Positions 1-8,773 of a stretch of DNA of 64,000 bases are shown here, piece by piece. A model generated the notes under the pieces. It did not search any database, was not told the origin of the DNA, and saw nothing but the letters and a program-made list of their open reading frames with translations. The stretch is from Burkholderia sp. L27(2015). GTDB lineage: Bacteria > Pseudomonadota > Gammaproteobacteria > Burkholderiales > Burkholderiaceae. The stretch is taken from positions 820,312-884,311 of the forward strand of contig NZ_LMUX01000021.1 of the NCBI RefSeq assembly GCF_009765705.1. Direction: 5' to 3'. Each line of letters opens with the position of its first letter. Position 1 is the first letter of the stretch. Both the position numbers and the translations under genes were made by a program.

Positions 1-66
1 CAGCAGATTGCCGAGCGTCGACGCGACCGCTCCACGCCAACTACTTCTCGTATCAACGGTTTCCAT
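1..66 (-). CDS. MFS transporter, N-terminal fragment
   Basis: Only the first 22 codons are inside the window. The reading frame opens with ATG at 66 behind an AGGAGA ribosome-binding site, and the peptide ends in STLGNLL. This resembles the start of major facilitator transporters of the metabolite:H+ symporter type, in which a GN-LEWYD motif follows directly. It is oriented like the aldehyde dehydrogenase upstream of it and separated by about 130 bp, so it may be the uptake or export step of the neighbouring pathway. The assignment rests on a very short segment. Confidence 0.5.
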   Translation of the reverse strand, partial: METVDTRSSWRGAVASTLGNLL

Positions 67-187
67 GGAAGTCTCCTGAATCACAGTCTTTTTTTATTTC
101 GATGTGAATGCCCGCTACCCTAGCATCCCGATCGCTTCTGCCGTACCAACCTCCGGATTCCACTACTACGACCAACTCGCCGGCCGA

Positions 188-223
188 CTCATCTGCTCAC
201 TCATCTGCTCACTGAGCTGCTCG
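188..223. repeat. 12-bp tandem repeat across the ALDH stop codon
   Basis: Three units on the plus strand: CTCATCTGCTCA, CTCATCTGCTCA and CTGAGCTGCTCG. Read on the minus strand, the two identical units each place a TGA in the aldehyde dehydrogenase frame, 12 bp apart. The repeat therefore supplies the native stop (201-203) and a backup stop. Confidence 0.85.
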
Positions 224-1652
224 CGCCTGTCGCGTAAAACCCGTTGATCGCTTTCAATTCCAGAAACCCCTCTATGCTGAAACGGCCATTCTCGCGTCCG
301 AAGCCAGACTGGCCGAAGCCGCCGAATGGCGCGGCCAGATTCGGTGCCGCGGCGTTCAAAATCACCTGGCCGGTACGCAGCCGCCGCGCGAGCGCTGTAG
401 CGTGCGCCTCATCGCTCGACCAGACGCCGCCTGACAAACCGTAGGGCGTGTCATTGGCAATCGCGATACCGGCTTCCTCATCCGCATACGGCATGACCGC
501 CAGAACCGGACCGAAGACCTCCTCGTTGGCGATGGCCATTGTCGGCATGACACGGTCGAAGACGGTCGGCGCGATGAAGTAGCCGCGCTCGAAACCTGCC
601 GCGCGGCCCGCGCCACCTGCAACACAACGGGCACCCGCAGCCATTGCCGCATCGATATGCCGATTCACGATGACAAACTGACGATCGGTTGCCAGCGGCC
701 CCAACCTCGTAGCGGCGGCAGCGGGGTCTCCCGGTTGCCACTCGGCCAATGCCGCAACGATGCGTTGCGAAACCTCATCATGCAACCGTTGCGGCACCAG
801 GAGACGCGCATGAGCCACGCAGGTCTGGCCGGAGTTCACCATCGCGCGCCGCACGATGTTCGGAATCACAAGATCGAGATCGGCGTCGTCGAGCACCAGC
901 GATGCCGACTTGCCCCCCAGCTCCAGCACCACGCGCTTGAGCGAAGCAGCGGCGCCAGCCAGCACGCGTTTGCCGACCGCCGCCGAACCGGTGAAACTGA
1001 CCAGGTCGATATCGCCGTGCGTGACCAGCCGCTCGCCCACTTGCGGCCCGCCCCAGACCAGGTTGACCACGCCGCGTGGCAGACCGGCCTCGACTACCGC
1101 CTCCATGAATAGTTGCGCGACACGCGGCGCAACCTCACTGGGCTTGAGCACCGTGGTACAGCCCGCGCCGATAGCGCCAGCGACCTTCGCGACGATCTGA
1201 TGCAGCGGGAAATTCCAGGGGGTAATGGCAGCGATCACGCCCGCGGGCTCGCGCACGACTAGCGCATTGTGGATCCGCTCTTCCCAGACGACCTCGTCGA
1301 GACCAGCGACTATCGCGTTGAGATTGCTCAGCGGCATCGCCATCTGCATGGTCTTGCCAACCGATATGGGCACGCCGAGTTCGTGCGTCAGCGCGTCGAC
1401 GAACGCATCGCTGCGCTGCGCCAGCGCGGCGTGCAATGCGTTTAACGCGTCGCGCCGCTCACTTCGCGTGCTCACGGACCAGGCCGGGAAAGCACGGCGT
1501 GCCGCATCGATAGCACGATCGACGTCGGCGAGGCTGCAGGCCACCACACGCCCGACCGGCGATTCCGTCACGGGGCTCGTCACCGTAAAGGTCGTCGTGC
1601 CGGTGGCCGGCAACCACTCGCCGTCGGCGTGGAAAAAGCGATAGTCGTTCAT
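201..1652 (-). CDS. NAD(P)-dependent aldehyde dehydrogenase
   Basis: A 483-residue member of the aldehyde dehydrogenase superfamily that should oxidise an aldehyde to a carboxylate. The core motifs are TPWNFP near residues 144-149, FTGS at 220-223, the general base in ELGGKS (E244) and the nucleophile in GQTC (C278). The ATG at 1652 was chosen because it overlaps the stop of the upstream ThDP enzyme in an ATGA arrangement, implying translational coupling; an upstream in-frame start would overlap that gene by 87 bases. The likely substrate is the aldehyde produced by the coupled decarboxylase. The last codons and the stop lie in a 12-bp tandem repeat, which adds a short serine-rich tail. Confidence 0.93.
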   Translation of the reverse strand: MNDYRFFHADGEWLPATGTTTFTVTSPVTESPVGRVVACSLADVDRAIDAARRAFPAWSVSTRSERRDALNALHAALAQRSDAFVDALTHELGVPISVGKTMQMAMPLSNLNAIVAGLDEVVWEERIHNALVVREPAGVIAAITPWNFPLHQIVAKVAGAIGAGCTTVLKPSEVAPRVAQLFMEAVVEAGLPRGVVNLVWGGPQVGERLVTHGDIDLVSFTGSAAVGKRVLAGAAASLKRVVLELGGKSASLVLDDADLDLVIPNIVRRAMVNSGQTCVAHARLLVPQRLHDEVSQRIVAALAEWQPGDPAAAATRLGPLATDRQFVIVNRHIDAAMAAGARCVAGGAGRAAGFERGYFIAPTVFDRVMPTMAIANEEVFGPVLAVMPYADEEAGIAIANDTPYGLSGGVWSSDEAHATALARRLRTGQVILNAAAPNLAAPFGGFGQSGFGRENGRFSIEGFLELKAINGFYATGASSSVSR

Positions 1653-3340
1653 GCTTTCGGCCTCGACGAAAGCGGATGCGGGCCGGCGTCCGGTACCGGC
1701 ACCCCGGGCATCGGCTGCAGGCGCAACAAATGCCAAGGGCCCGGCATTTCGCCAACCGGCACCTCGATCAATACGGGGCCGTCCTCGCTCAGCGATTCTG
1801 TAATCGCCGCTTGCAGCGCGGCGGGAGTCCCGACGCGCACCGCTGGAATCCTGAATGCCGCAGCGAGCGCCAGAAAGTCAGGATTCTCCAGCGCGACCGC
1901 GACTTCGTTCTCCGGTCCAAACACGCGCTTCTGAATCATCCGTACGTTGCCGAAATGACCGTCATTGAATATGACCAGCGTAACCGGCAAATTGTATTTA
2001 CGTGCGGTGGCGAGTTCCTGCAGATTCCAGCCGAAACCTCCGTCGCCCGTGATCGACACGACGCGGCGGCCGTCGCCACCGGCAGCGGCGCCTAGCGCAG
2101 TCGGAAAACCGTAGCCGAGCGTGCCCTGGTAGGTCGGACCGATATACGTGCGCGGACCGTAGACCGGAAATGCAATGCGCGCGAGGTAACCCACCTGCGT
2201 GAGCTCGTTGACCAGGATACCGTCGTCGGGCAACGCCGCACGCAGCGCACGAATATAGTCCGCTTGCGGCGAGACTCGATCGATCTGGGCCTGCGCCCAT
2301 GCTTTGAGACCTTCGGCTTCGGTACGGCTGAGCACTTCGCGCGGCTTGACGATCTCCGCGAGCTCTTCGAGCGCAACGCGCGCGTCAGCCTGCAATGCAA
2401 GCGCCGCGTTGCGAGGTGCGGCCATGTCGGCCGCATCGATATTGATGAAGAGGAAACGCGTGCCGGCTGCGCTCCACGATGGCGTCGGTTGCAGAGCGTT
2501 CATGAAGCGGCTGCCGATCACCACGACCACGTCGGCGTGTTCGAACACCGCGCGACCGGCCAACGTGTTCATGGCTAGCGGATGGCGGTCGGACAACGCG
2601 CCAAGACCGTTCTCGCTCATGATGACAGGGATATTGAGCTTTTCGGCGAGGCGTTTCAGCGCGTCACCCGCGTGCGCCTGCAGCACGCCACCGCCGACGT
2701 ATAGCGCTGGCAACCGGGCGCCATCGAGCGCACCGGCGATACGCCTGAGCACAGCACGATCGAGATCCGCCTGCGCGCCCCGGACCGTCGCCGCCGCAGG
2801 CACCGCAGCAACAGCGTCGTCAACGCGACCTTCCAGCGTGTCGTGCGAAACCTCTAGACCTACCGGCCGAGGCCGCCCTGTGTTGACCTGCGTGAAAGCG
2901 GCGCGAACGGCGGACGCGATTTCCTCGGTGGCACCGATACAGGTATTCCATTTGGTCAAGCCGGCGATCAAGCCGGTTTGATCCTTGATTTCATGCAGCA
3001 GGCCGTACCCGGCACCGATGCCGTGCGAATGAATGTTCCCGGCAACGAAGACGACCTTCGAGTTGGCCGCGTAGGCAGTCGCAAGCCCGGCGCCTGCATT
3101 CAGTACCCCCGGACCCGGCACCACCATCGCGACACCCGGCTTGCCGCTTGCGCGGTAGTAGCCATCGGCCATGTAGGTCGTCGCCTGCTCGTGCCGCGGG
3201 ACGAATAGTTTGATCTTGTCCTGACGCTGGCGCAGCGCGTCGACCGCCCAGTCCAACTGCACGCCGGGAATCATGAACAGAGTATCAACCTGCTGCTCGA
3301 TCAACGAGTCCACGAGAATCTGACCGCCTGTGCGTTGCAT
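1649..3340 (-). CDS. ThDP-dependent 2-oxo acid decarboxylase or carboligase (acetolactate synthase-like)
   Basis: A 563-residue thiamine diphosphate enzyme with the usual three domains: N-terminal pyrimidine-binding domain with the activating glutamate in RHEQAT (E51), a central Rossmann-like domain around 190-330, and a C-terminal diphosphate-binding domain with GDGG at 432-435 and the ND pair near 459-460. It falls in the acetolactate synthase/benzoylformate decarboxylase superfamily. No acetolactate synthase small subunit is adjacent, which argues against branched-chain biosynthesis. Its stop overlaps the ALDH start, so decarboxylation of a 2-oxo acid followed by aldehyde oxidation is the simplest reading. 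The exact substrate cannot be read from sequence. Confidence 0.88.
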   Translation of the reverse strand: MQRTGGQILVDSLIEQQVDTLFMIPGVQLDWAVDALRQRQDKIKLFVPRHEQATTYMADGYYRASGKPGVAMVVPGPGVLNAGAGLATAYAANSKVVFVAGNIHSHGIGAGYGLLHEIKDQTGLIAGLTKWNTCIGATEEIASAVRAAFTQVNTGRPRPVGLEVSHDTLEGRVDDAVAAVPAAATVRGAQADLDRAVLRRIAGALDGARLPALYVGGGVLQAHAGDALKRLAEKLNIPVIMSENGLGALSDRHPLAMNTLAGRAVFEHADVVVVIGSRFMNALQPTPSWSAAGTRFLFINIDAADMAAPRNAALALQADARVALEELAEIVKPREVLSRTEAEGLKAWAQAQIDRVSPQADYIRALRAALPDDGILVNELTQVGYLARIAFPVYGPRTYIGPTYQGTLGYGFPTALGAAAGGDGRRVVSITGDGGFGWNLQELATARKYNLPVTLVIFNDGHFGNVRMIQKRVFGPENEVAVALENPDFLALAAAFRIPAVRVGTPAALQAAITESLSEDGPVLIEVPVGEMPGPWHLLRLQPMPGVPVPDAGPHPLSSRPKA

Positions 3341-3411
3341 AGCAAAATCTTCCAGTAACGTCGTTCAATAGGGCAGGTCGAAAGCCGCTGCCGGCGGCTC
3401 CACGCCTGTCT

Positions 3412-4533
3412 TCATCCGTTGAGGCTGAGCGCTTGCAATGCCGCGATCAGCCTGGCGTTCTCATCGGGCAACCCGATCGTGATGCGCAACCAGCAAGGCA
3501 GGTCATAGCTCCCAAGCGGACGCACGATGATGCCTCGCTTCATCAATGCGGCATTGACGCGCGCCCCCGCACCGTCGTCACGGCCAACCCGGACCATGAC
3601 AAAGTTGCCCCACGACGGCACATAGGACAACTTCATCGCGTCAAACGCATTCGTCAGTTGCGCGTAGCCGTTGCGGTTTACCTCGCGCGATCGGGCAAGG
3701 AACACTGCGTCGCCCAGCGCGGCGGCGGCCGCCACCTGGGCGAGCGCATTGACGTTAAACACCTGGCGGACGCGGTTAATCAAGCCCGTCAACGCCGGGC
3801 TCGCCACGCCAAAGCCCACGCGCAGACCGGCAAGGCCAAACGCCTTCGAGAACGTGCGAGTGACAAGCAAGTTCGGAAAACGGTCGATCCAGCGCAGCGA
3901 GTCGTAGCGATCGGCGGGTTCCAGGTATTCCGTATAGGCCTCGTCGAGCACGACGACCACCTGCGAAGGCACCCGCTCGATGAATGCGAGCACCTTTTCG
4001 CCGGACAGGAAATGCCCCGTTGGGTTGTTGGGATTGGCAATGTAGACCAGCCGCGTGTCCGCCCGAATGGCGGCGGCCATCGCATCCAGATCGTGGCCCA
4101 TCGATGCGTCTGCCGGCACGACGATGTACTCGGCGCCGCATGCCTGTGTCGCCGTGGAATAGACCACGAACGAGTACTGCGAATACAACGCGGACTGCCC
4201 GGGCTGCAGCACCGCGCGCGCGATCATCTCGAGAATGTCGTGGCTGCCGTTGCCCAGCGTGATGCAGCCTGCGTCGATTGCATAGTGATCCGAGAGGGCG
4301 GCCTTCAGCTCGAAGCCGTTCGCATCAGGATACTGATTGCCTTCGGCAAGAGCCGCCGAAATGGCTAGGCGCGATTTGCCGGGCATCCCGAGCGGATTCT
4401 CGTTCGACGCGAGCTTGACGACATCGCCGCGCTGGAGACCGAATTCGCGCACAACGTCCGAGATCGGACGGCCGGCCACATAAGGTGGAATCTTTTGAAC
4501 GTGCGGCGGGCAATACGGCAGGAAATCCGACAT
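3412..4533 (-). CDS. PLP-dependent aminotransferase, HisC-like (fold type I)
   Basis: A 373-residue class I/II aminotransferase that most resembles histidinol-phosphate aminotransferase. It shows SNENP at 43-47, NPNNPTG around 167-173, DEAY at 197-200 and the PLP lysine in TFSKAF (K230). HisC2-type paralogues outside his operons often accept aromatic amino acids; no his gene is nearby. Only 18 bp separate it from the flavin hydroxylase upstream, and 71 bp from the ThDP enzyme downstream. It probably makes the 2-oxo acid used by that ThDP enzyme, or runs in the opposite, amino-acid-forming direction. Confidence 0.88.
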   Translation of the reverse strand: MSDFLPYCPPHVQKIPPYVAGRPISDVVREFGLQRGDVVKLASNENPLGMPGKSRLAISAALAEGNQYPDANGFELKAALSDHYAIDAGCITLGNGSHDILEMIARAVLQPGQSALYSQYSFVVYSTATQACGAEYIVVPADASMGHDLDAMAAAIRADTRLVYIANPNNPTGHFLSGEKVLAFIERVPSQVVVVLDEAYTEYLEPADRYDSLRWIDRFPNLLVTRTFSKAFGLAGLRVGFGVASPALTGLINRVRQVFNVNALAQVAAAAALGDAVFLARSREVNRNGYAQLTNAFDAMKLSYVPSWGNFVMVRVGRDDGAGARVNAALMKRGIIVRPLGSYDLPCWLRITIGLPDENARLIAALQALSLNG

Positions 4534-4551
4534 GTTTGTATCTCGATGAAA

Positions 4552-6252
4552 TCAGGCTTGAATGGTCTGCGTGGCGCAGTCGCCGCACAGGTCCGGTGTC
4601 ACGGGGGCCGCGCCGCGAATCTGGTCGATGAGCGCGAGCGGATCGTCCGGCAAGACGTCGCCGCGCCAGGCTACGTGCTGGTCCGGACGCGACAACAGCA
4701 ACGCGTGCCGATAGGGTGACGGCCGCACCGGCACATCGATGTCAACGATCTTCAACGGCACGCCGCGTAGCTGAGCCGCACGTTCGAGCGGCGCGACATC
4801 GACACTGCGATCGAAGCGCAGCAGCGAATAGTCGGCGCCCAAGGCGTCATACAGCGAGCGTCCACCGCGCAGCACGAAGTGCGGCGTACGGCAGCCGGGC
4901 ACCGTCGACGCCGTGAAGCTGCCCATGCTGTAGCTGGGCGCAGTTTCCCCGTCGTAGGCGATCAACGGCGAGCGATCGTAGAAGTAGCCGAAGTTCAGAC
5001 CGGCGCAACTGTATTGCTGCACGTTCAGATCGTAGGCACGCTGGCCGACCGCCGCGCGCACGGCGTCGCCGGCGGGGCCTGGCGCCTCGATATCGGCCGG
5101 CACTGCACCGCGTTGCGCAGCCATTGCATGCGCATGGTTCATCGCAAACCGCGAGACCTGCTCTGTGATCGGCATCCGTTCATCGGTGTAGGCACGCAGT
5201 GCGTGTTCGCCCGCCCAGCCGTGCACACGGGCGGCCAGCAACCACGCGAGGTTGGCCGCGTCGGCAATGCCGGCGTTCATCCCGTAGCCGGCATAGGGCA
5301 CCCACAGATGCGCGGCGTCGCCACAGATGAAAACGCGTCGATCCTGGAAACGATCCGCCACCAACCGCCGTCCGTACCAATCTTCGTTGCTGATCACTTC
5401 GTATTCGAAGCTATCGTCCACGCCCAGGATGTCGCGAATGGAACGGTCGCGATCGACCGAAGTGAACTCGGGCTCGTCATCTTTCAGATAGTTGTGAATT
5501 AGCCAGCATTCCTTGCCGTCGATCGCGTACATGTTGCCGCAGCGACGCGGATTGAGCGAAAACGTCGCCCACGCCGGCGGATGCTTGAACAGGTTCAGCA
5601 TCTTGGGCGCCCGGATATAGGTCGATTGCACGCGCTGCACGACGGCGTCGCCGACCAGCGATGCGCCGATTCCCTTGCGCACGATTGAGCGGCCGCCGTC
5701 GCAGCCGATCAGGTAGTCGGCCGTGAAGGTCATCGTGTGCCCGCCATCGAGTTCGCGCGCGGTGACGCTTACGCCCTGGTCGTCCTGGGCGAAGGCTAGC
5801 ATTTCAATGCGATTGACCAGCGTTACGTTCGGCATCGAAGCCGCGTGCGCGAACAGGATAGGCTCAAGAAAAATCTGGTTGATGCGATGCGGCGGTTCCA
5901 TCGTCGGCCAGCCGGTATCGGGGCCCGGATCGCCGCGCAGGCGGCCAAGGCGGCTCGGAATCGGAATACGTGCGAGTTCCATACCGGTCGCGCTGGTGCG
6001 ATAGGCAACGTCATGCGCGTAGTCGTCGGGCAAGCCGGCGGCACGCACCGCGTCGGCGACACCAAGCCGGCGGAATATCTCCATTGAACGCGCCGCGACG
6101 TGATTGCATTTGACGCTCGGCGGCTCGCCTCGATCACGCAACTCGATGACCGTGACGGCGACGCCGCGGGAAGCCAGATCCATCGCCAGAGTCAGCCCGA
6201 TTGGGCCGGCGCCGACTATCAATATGCGCTCCTGGGTCATAGCGGGATTCAT
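4552..6252 (-). CDS. FAD-dependent aromatic-type monooxygenase (PHBH/MhpA family)
   Basis: About 566 residues. An N-terminal Rossmann FAD site (GAGPIG at 14-19), an internal CDGG near 184-187 and the FAD-ribityl motif CGDAAHLWVPYAGYG near 310-324 place it in the single-component flavoprotein hydroxylases that use NAD(P)H and O2 (p-hydroxybenzoate, 3-hydroxyphenylpropionate and pentachlorophenol hydroxylases). The C-terminal ~180 residues match the thioredoxin-like tail of larger family members. The ATG at 6252 follows GGAGAT; a TTG nine codons upstream is also possible. It is the first gene of the leftward operon, divergent from the LysR regulator, and probably hydroxylates the pathway's aromatic or heteroaromatic intermediate. 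Confidence 0.9.
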   Translation of the reverse strand: MNPAMTQERILIVGAGPIGLTLAMDLASRGVAVTVIELRDRGEPPSVKCNHVAARSMEIFRRLGVADAVRAAGLPDDYAHDVAYRTSATGMELARIPIPSRLGRLRGDPGPDTGWPTMEPPHRINQIFLEPILFAHAASMPNVTLVNRIEMLAFAQDDQGVSVTARELDGGHTMTFTADYLIGCDGGRSIVRKGIGASLVGDAVVQRVQSTYIRAPKMLNLFKHPPAWATFSLNPRRCGNMYAIDGKECWLIHNYLKDDEPEFTSVDRDRSIRDILGVDDSFEYEVISNEDWYGRRLVADRFQDRRVFICGDAAHLWVPYAGYGMNAGIADAANLAWLLAARVHGWAGEHALRAYTDERMPITEQVSRFAMNHAHAMAAQRGAVPADIEAPGPAGDAVRAAVGQRAYDLNVQQYSCAGLNFGYFYDRSPLIAYDGETAPSYSMGSFTASTVPGCRTPHFVLRGGRSLYDALGADYSLLRFDRSVDVAPLERAAQLRGVPLKIVDIDVPVRPSPYRHALLLSRPDQHVAWRGDVLPDDPLALIDQIRGAAPVTPDLCGDCATQTIQA

Positions 6253-6293
6253 GCCGGGATATCTCCACTGTTCGCTCAACTTGTAGCGAAGGA

Positions 6294-6348
6294 CTTTATG
6301 GCGGTATATTTATGAACGCAAACGAATAAAATCTATGCCTCCATAAAG
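6294..6348. promoter_or_regulatory. Inverted repeat between divergent hydroxylase and lysR genes
   Basis: The 103-bp divergent gap contains CTTTATGG (6294-6301) and its reverse complement CCATAAAG (6341-6348); the match extends to 10 of 11 bases. A third CTTTATG overlaps the lysR start codon. AT-rich hexamers such as TATATT lie between the arms. This geometry suits a LysR-type regulator that represses itself and controls the leftward operon. Confidence 0.5.
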
Positions 6349-6355
6349 CGACTTT

Positions 6356-7279
6356 ATGAATCCGACTCTCAGACAATTGCAGGCGTTCGTGCTGGCGTAT
6401 CGGCTTGGTGTGCTCACACGCGCAGCCGATCAGATGTTCATTACGCAGTCGGCCGTCAGCGTGCTGATCCGGCAATTGGAGGAGGTGTTGGGGATGCGCT
6501 TGTTCGACCGTACGTCGCGCACGCTGCGGCCCACGGTCGCCGCGCAGGAGATCTTGCCCACAGCCGAGCGGATGTTGCGCGACCTGGAATCGATCCGGGT
6601 AGGCGCCAGGGAGTTGACGCTACGCGAACGCGGTCACCTGCGGTTTGCGGCGACACCGTCGGTGTCGGCCGCGATACTGCCGAAATTGATCGCCGAATAT
6701 AAGGTCTTATATCCCAACATCGTTGTGTCGATGGACGACGCGGCGCCAGACCGGCTGACCGCGGCCATGCTGACCGGCGACGTCGAGTTCGGCATCGGCA
6801 CGCTAGGCGACAAGCCCGAGGGCATCGGCTTGCGATGCCTGGTGCGCGATCATCTTTGCGCAATTTGCCTCAGGGAATCGAAGCTGGCGAGAAAACGCAA
6901 GGTGACATGGGAGGATGTACTCGATCAACCCTGGATCACAGTGAGGTCCAGTAGCGGAATTCGCAATCTGATTGACGAAACGCTGCGCGCGCTCGGCGTG
7001 CGCAAGACGGTGCAATACGAGGTCTCTTACATGACCACCGGCTTGTCGATGGCGTCGTGCGGCCTGGGCGTGGCGATTTTTCCGGGCGTATTGCTGGGCT
7101 CGTTCCCGCACCCCGATCTGGTCGCGCGCAAACTCGAGCAGCCTGTCGTCACGCGCGATGTCCAATTGATTACCCGCGCTGAACACTCGCTATCGCCGGC
7201 AGCGGAGTCTTTCATCGACCTCTGGTACAAGCGCCTGGGCAAACCGGAAGGAATGGCGACGTCGGTCCGGCAGCTTTGA
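6356..7279 (+). CDS. LysR family transcriptional regulator of the metabolic island
   Basis: A 307-residue LysR-type regulator. The winged helix-turn-helix occupies about residues 1-60 (LRQLQAFV, then TQSAVSVLIRQLE), followed by a linker helix and a two-lobed effector domain from about 90 to 295. It sits between two divergent metabolic gene sets and is the obvious candidate to control both, sensing a pathway intermediate. The ATG at 6356 lies within one CTTTATG copy of the promoter inverted repeat, consistent with autoregulation. The effector is unknown. Confidence 0.93.
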   Translation: MNPTLRQLQAFVLAYRLGVLTRAADQMFITQSAVSVLIRQLEEVLGMRLFDRTSRTLRPTVAAQEILPTAERMLRDLESIRVGARELTLRERGHLRFAATPSVSAAILPKLIAEYKVLYPNIVVSMDDAAPDRLTAAMLTGDVEFGIGTLGDKPEGIGLRCLVRDHLCAICLRESKLARKRKVTWEDVLDQPWITVRSSSGIRNLIDETLRALGVRKTVQYEVSYMTTGLSMASCGLGVAIFPGVLLGSFPHPDLVARKLEQPVVTRDVQLITRAEHSLSPAAESFIDLWYKRLGKPEGMATSVRQL

Positions 7280-7435
7280 GCGCTCCCGGTCACCGCGCCC
7301 GGCCACGGCTTGCGCCGCATCGTTGAATTTTTTTCCTGCCCTGCCATTCCTTTTTCTCGCTGGTCGTGGTTTTTTCTATTACGCATACTGCCTCACCAGG
7401 TAAGCAGTGCTGTTCAAGCAAGCGGAGCGAGATCG

Positions 7436-8773
7436 ATGGCGGGCATGACCCTTTCCGAGAAACTGTTGTCACGCAGCGCGGGCAAACCGCTGCGCGCGGG
7501 CGACATCGGCATTTGCAAGGCCGACTACGCCATGGGCACGGACGGCTCGGTGCCCATGGCACTCGATTATTTCGCGGCCATGGGTGGTACCCGCGTCTTC
7601 TCGGCAGAACAACTGCTGTTCGCACTAGATCACTACGCGCCCGCGCCTAGCCCCAAATCGGCGATGTTGCAGGTGCGCATCCGGCGTTTCGCGGCCGAAC
7701 AGGGCATCACCGTGTTCGACGTGGGCGCCGGCATCGGCCACCAGATCGTTGTCGAACAAGCGTATGCGCGCCCCGGACGGCTGCTGGTCGGCGCCGACAG
7801 CCATGCTGTCACCTATGGCGCCGCCAACTGTTTTGCCACGGGCATCGGCTCGTCCGATCTGGCGGGCGTCATGATGACCGGCCAGGTCTGGCTAAAAGTA
7901 CCGGCGACGATCAAGGTCAACCTGACCGGCCGTCTGCGCGAGGGCGCGAGCGCCAAAGACCTGGCCTTGTCGCTCGCGCGCAAACTGGGCAGCGATGGTG
8001 CCGCCTACCAGGCCCTGGAATTTCATGGCGATGGCGTGGCCGCACTCGACTTTGACGATCGCCTCGTGATCGCCAATATGTCCATTGAAATGGGCGCCAA
8101 GAATGCGGTATTCGCCGCCGACGCCGTGACCTTCGATTACCTGTCGTCGCGCCTCGCAGGCGACGCCGCTGAAAGCGCGCTCGCGCAATGCGTCGAAGAC
8201 GCGCTATACGCCGATCCCGATGCCGTGTACGCCAGCGAGATGGATGTCGTTCTCGACGACGTCGAACCCTGTGTCGCGCTGCCGCATCAGGTCGATCAGG
8301 TTGTACCCGTCGCGCAAGTCAGCGGCACGCCGGTGCAAATGGTGTACCTCGGCACTTGCACGGGCGGGCGCGTGAAGGATTTCCGCGAAGCACTCGATGT
8401 GTTGATGCGGCACGGCGGCCCAGCGCCCGGCGTGCAACTCGTGGTCACGCCGGCCTCGCGCGAGATCATGGAATCGCTCGCTCGCGGCGGAGAGCTGGCC
8501 GACTTTCTCGCGATGGGCGCGGTCGTCGTCACGCCCGGCTGCGGATCGTGTTGCGGCACCGGCGGCGCAATTCCAGCGGATGGGGTCAATATCATCTCAA
8601 CCGCGAACCGCAATTTCAAAGGGCGCATGGGCAACGCGACCGCCAACATCTTCCTGGCGTCACCGCGCGTATGCGCCGCCAGCGCGGTGGCCGGACACAT
8701 TATCGACCCGCACACACTCGACGACCACGCGAAGCGCCCGAAGTCAGATTCCCTTAAGCCTGCGCAACCATGA
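7436..8773 (+). CDS. Aconitase/3-isopropylmalate dehydratase-like hydro-lyase, large subunit
   Basis: A 445-residue LeuC-type large subunit. The three cysteines that ligate the [4Fe-4S] cluster are visible in GTCTGG (C308) and PGCGSC (C369, C372), and the substrate-loop motif GADSH is at 119-123. ATG 7436 follows GGAGCGAG; a longer open frame starting at 7310 would add 42 residues without homology. The small subunit overlaps by 4 bp. The canonical leuC-leuD-leuB biosynthetic neighbours are absent, so this is a specialised paralogue hydrating or isomerising a pathway di- or tricarboxylate, as in the dimethylmaleate or homoaconitate branch, rather than leucine synthesis. Confidence 0.9.
   Translation: MAGMTLSEKLLSRSAGKPLRAGDIGICKADYAMGTDGSVPMALDYFAAMGGTRVFSAEQLLFALDHYAPAPSPKSAMLQVRIRRFAAEQGITVFDVGAGIGHQIVVEQAYARPGRLLVGADSHAVTYGAANCFATGIGSSDLAGVMMTGQVWLKVPATIKVNLTGRLREGASAKDLALSLARKLGSDGAAYQALEFHGDGVAALDFDDRLVIANMSIEMGAKNAVFAADAVTFDYLSSRLAGDAAESALAQCVEDALYADPDAVYASEMDVVLDDVEPCVALPHQVDQVVPVAQVSGTPVQMVYLGTCTGGRVKDFREALDVLMRHGGPAPGVQLVVTPASREIMESLARGGELADFLAMGAVVVTPGCGSCCGTGGAIPADGVNIISTANRNFKGRMGNATANIFLASPRVCAASAVAGHIIDPHTLDDHAKRPKSDSLKPAQP

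Noticed and set aside
1649..3340. Assignment as acetolactate synthase large subunit (ilvB/ilvI)
   Set aside because: No regulatory subunit or ilvC follows, and it is translationally coupled to an aldehyde dehydrogenase; kept as a generic ThDP enzyme.
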